A stretch of 5,513 nucleotides of DNA, taken from Candidatus Caenarcanales bacterium. Its GTDB lineage: Bacteria; Cyanobacteriota; Vampirovibrionia; Caenarcaniphilales; Caenarcanaceae. Location: the NCBI GenBank assembly GCA_947489925.1, contig CANLFK010000140.1:1-5513 (forward strand). The letters run 5' to 3'. Of the stretch, positions 4,213-5,513 are shown piece by piece. The number at the start of each line of letters is the position of its first letter. The stretch's first letter is position 1. The notes under the pieces were generated by a model, which saw nothing but the letters and a program-made list of their open reading frames with translations, was not told the origin of the DNA and did no database searches. The translations under genes and the position numbers were made by a program.

Positions 4213-5513
4213 CTAAATATTAATGACTGTATTGGCTTGGCTGGCAAAGCTTTCATCGTGCGTAATAACAAATAATTGTGAAAATGACTTAATCGACGCA
4301 ATTTGTAAAGCCAATTGATTTCGTCTTTCGGTGTCTAAATGAGCAGTTGGTTCATCAAAAAAGGCAAAAGAAATATTGGATAATTCCTGCAATAAACTTA
4401 ATCTAATTGAAATAGCGGCTGAAACTTGCTGACCTCCTGAAAGTAAATCGAAAGTTAATTTTTGTCCATTTTTATAAGTAATAATTTCATAATCTTCGCT
4501 CCAAGTCAGTTCAAAAGATGAATCTTGCATAATTTCTCTGAATAAATTAGTCGCTCTCTGACTTATTTTCGCTGTATATTCTTTAGCTAAACGAATTGAA
4601 AGTTCTTTAAAATAAGCTCTCATTTTAGTAATTTTATTTTCTTTATTTTTTTGTACTTCTAAATCAGTTTTATACTTTTCAAAAGTTTTTTGTTTTTCTT
4701 TCAAATCATTGATTCGGTCAGTTAAGTTTTTAGTTAAATATTCCAGCGAATGAATTTGTCCAGTATTATAATTAATTAAATTTTGTTTTTCTTTTATTAA
4801 TTCAGTAGTTTGTATAAAATAGTTTTCATCTTTCAAATTAAGCTCTAAGTCAGTTTTTTGATTTATTAATTCTTTAGTTTTTTCTTCAAGTAAAGTTCTT
4901 TTATTCTCTAATTTTATTAAGTTTTCTAAAGCTTCTTTTAACTTTATCCATTCTAAGTAAATTTTTTCTAAAGTCTCTAATTCATGTTCAATGGCAATTA
5001 ATTTTTCAGGTATTTCTTTTAAGCTTTCCAAAATTTGATTAATATTTAATAATTCTTTTTCTAAATCAGTAATTTTGTACTTTTGATTTTGCAAAATATT
5101 TTCAAATAAATTTTCTTTTTCTAATTCCGATTTTAAAATTAATGCACGGTCAGCTTGCTCTTTGAGAGAGATAATTTCATTGTGTAAATTTATACTTTTA
5201 TTTTCTAATTCAATTAATTCAGTTTTACTTAATTCAATTTTGGATAAAACACTTTTATTATTATCAATTTTATTTTGAATATCTTGTAATTTTATTTTTA
5301 ATTTGGGTATATTTTCAAAGTTATTTTTTTGAATTTTTAATTGATCTAATTTTTCTCTTAATTTCACTCCAGCATCTTTGAGAGCCAAACTATTTCGGTT
5401 TTTAATATTTTCTTGAATTTGTCCAAAAGTATTTAAATAATTAATTAGTTTTTCGCTACTTTCGATTTGTATTTTTAAAGTATTAATTTTATTATTTGTT
5501 TGATTCAAATTTG
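4213..5513 (-). CDS. SbcC/Rad50-type ATPase, C-terminal part (start outside window)
   Basis: Only the last 433 or so residues are in the window. The frame is open to the right edge, and the first in-window start-like codon is a TTG (5508-5506) inside the coiled coil, so the true start lies beyond 5513. Residue numbers here count from that TTG. Residues 1 to about 295 are Glu/Lys/Leu/Ile/Asn-rich heptad-like coiled coil. The C-terminal ABC half follows, with the signature motif LSGGQ (356-360), Walker B FAFFDEP (381-387, with Glu386 as catalytic base), D-loop AHLD (389-392) and the switch histidine in ITHD (415-418). This is the C-terminal lobe of SbcC/Rad50, which with the SbcD/Mre11 nuclease opens and trims DNA ends and hairpins. 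The Walker A half and any zinc hook would be upstream; the visible part has no cysteine at all. No SbcD is visible. RecF-like or other SMC-family ATPases are less likely alternatives. Confidence 0.88.
   Translation of the reverse strand, partial: NLNQTNNKINTLKIQIESSEKLINYLNTFGQIQENIKNRNSLALKDAGVKLREKLDQLKIQKNNFENIPKLKIKLQDIQNKIDNNKSVLSKIELSKTELIELENKSINLHNEIISLKEQADRALILKSELEKENLFENILQNQKYKITDLEKELLNINQILESLKEIPEKLIAIEHELETLEKIYLEWIKLKEALENLIKLENKRTLLEEKTKELINQKTDLELNLKDENYFIQTTELIKEKQNLINYNTGQIHSLEYLTKNLTDRINDLKEKQKTFEKYKTDLEVQKNKENKITKMRAYFKELSIRLAKEYTAKISQRATNLFREIMQDSSFELTWSEDYEIITYKNGQKLTFDLLSGGQQVSAAISIRLSLLQELSNISFAFFDEPTAHLDTERRNQLALQIASIKSFSQLFVITHDESFASQANTVINI

Noticed and set aside
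5506..5508. TTG as the real start of the SbcC-like protein
   Set aside because: The frame stays open to the window edge, no ribosome binding site can be seen, and a protein starting there would lack the Walker A half and most of one coiled-coil arm.

Overview
The window is AT-rich throughout. It holds one tRNA gene, a plus-strand operon of three genes, and three minus-strand genes that converge on that operon. The ExbB/ExbD pair implies an energised envelope and points to a diderm bacterium. A tRNA without an encoded CCA, sparse Shine-Dalgarno sites, low GC and a COG0731-type radical SAM protein would fit a low-GC, non-photosynthetic cyanobacterial relative (Vampirovibrionia/Melainabacteria type). 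That placement is a guess from general resemblance, not something a marker in the window proves. TGG encodes Trp, TGA is used as a stop, and the code looks standard.

Layout. 64-145: tRNA-Leu(UAG) with a long variable arm. 172-211: likely promoter of the plus-strand operon. 233-1027, 1033-1515 and 1525-2328: an ExbB/TolQ-type proton channel subunit, an ExbD/TolR-type partner and a radical SAM [4Fe-4S] protein, spaced by 5 and 9 nt and so probably co-transcribed. 2336-2398: a weak hairpin, then a strong intrinsic terminator, lying between convergent genes.

On the minus strand, reading from right to left: 5513-4213 is the C-terminal part of an SbcC/Rad50-type ATPase whose beginning is outside the window. 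After an 84-bp gap with a plausible promoter, 4128-3550 encodes a DUF4365-like predicted PD-(D/E)XK nuclease. It is followed after a single nucleotide by 3548-2409, an uncharacterised 379-residue protein.

The last two genes are the accessory-looking part of the window. A small predicted nuclease with a D...QxK core is tightly coupled to a larger partner of unknown function, next to a DNA-end-processing ATPase. I do not recognise the pair as a named system; a two-component DNA-targeting or defence module is an inference. The ExbB/ExbD genes would form a proton-driven inner-membrane motor. The radical SAM protein behind them may modify tRNA, but its substrate is unknown. No insertion sequence, CRISPR array or attachment-site duplication is visible. 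No gene-free stretch longer than 300 bases exists.
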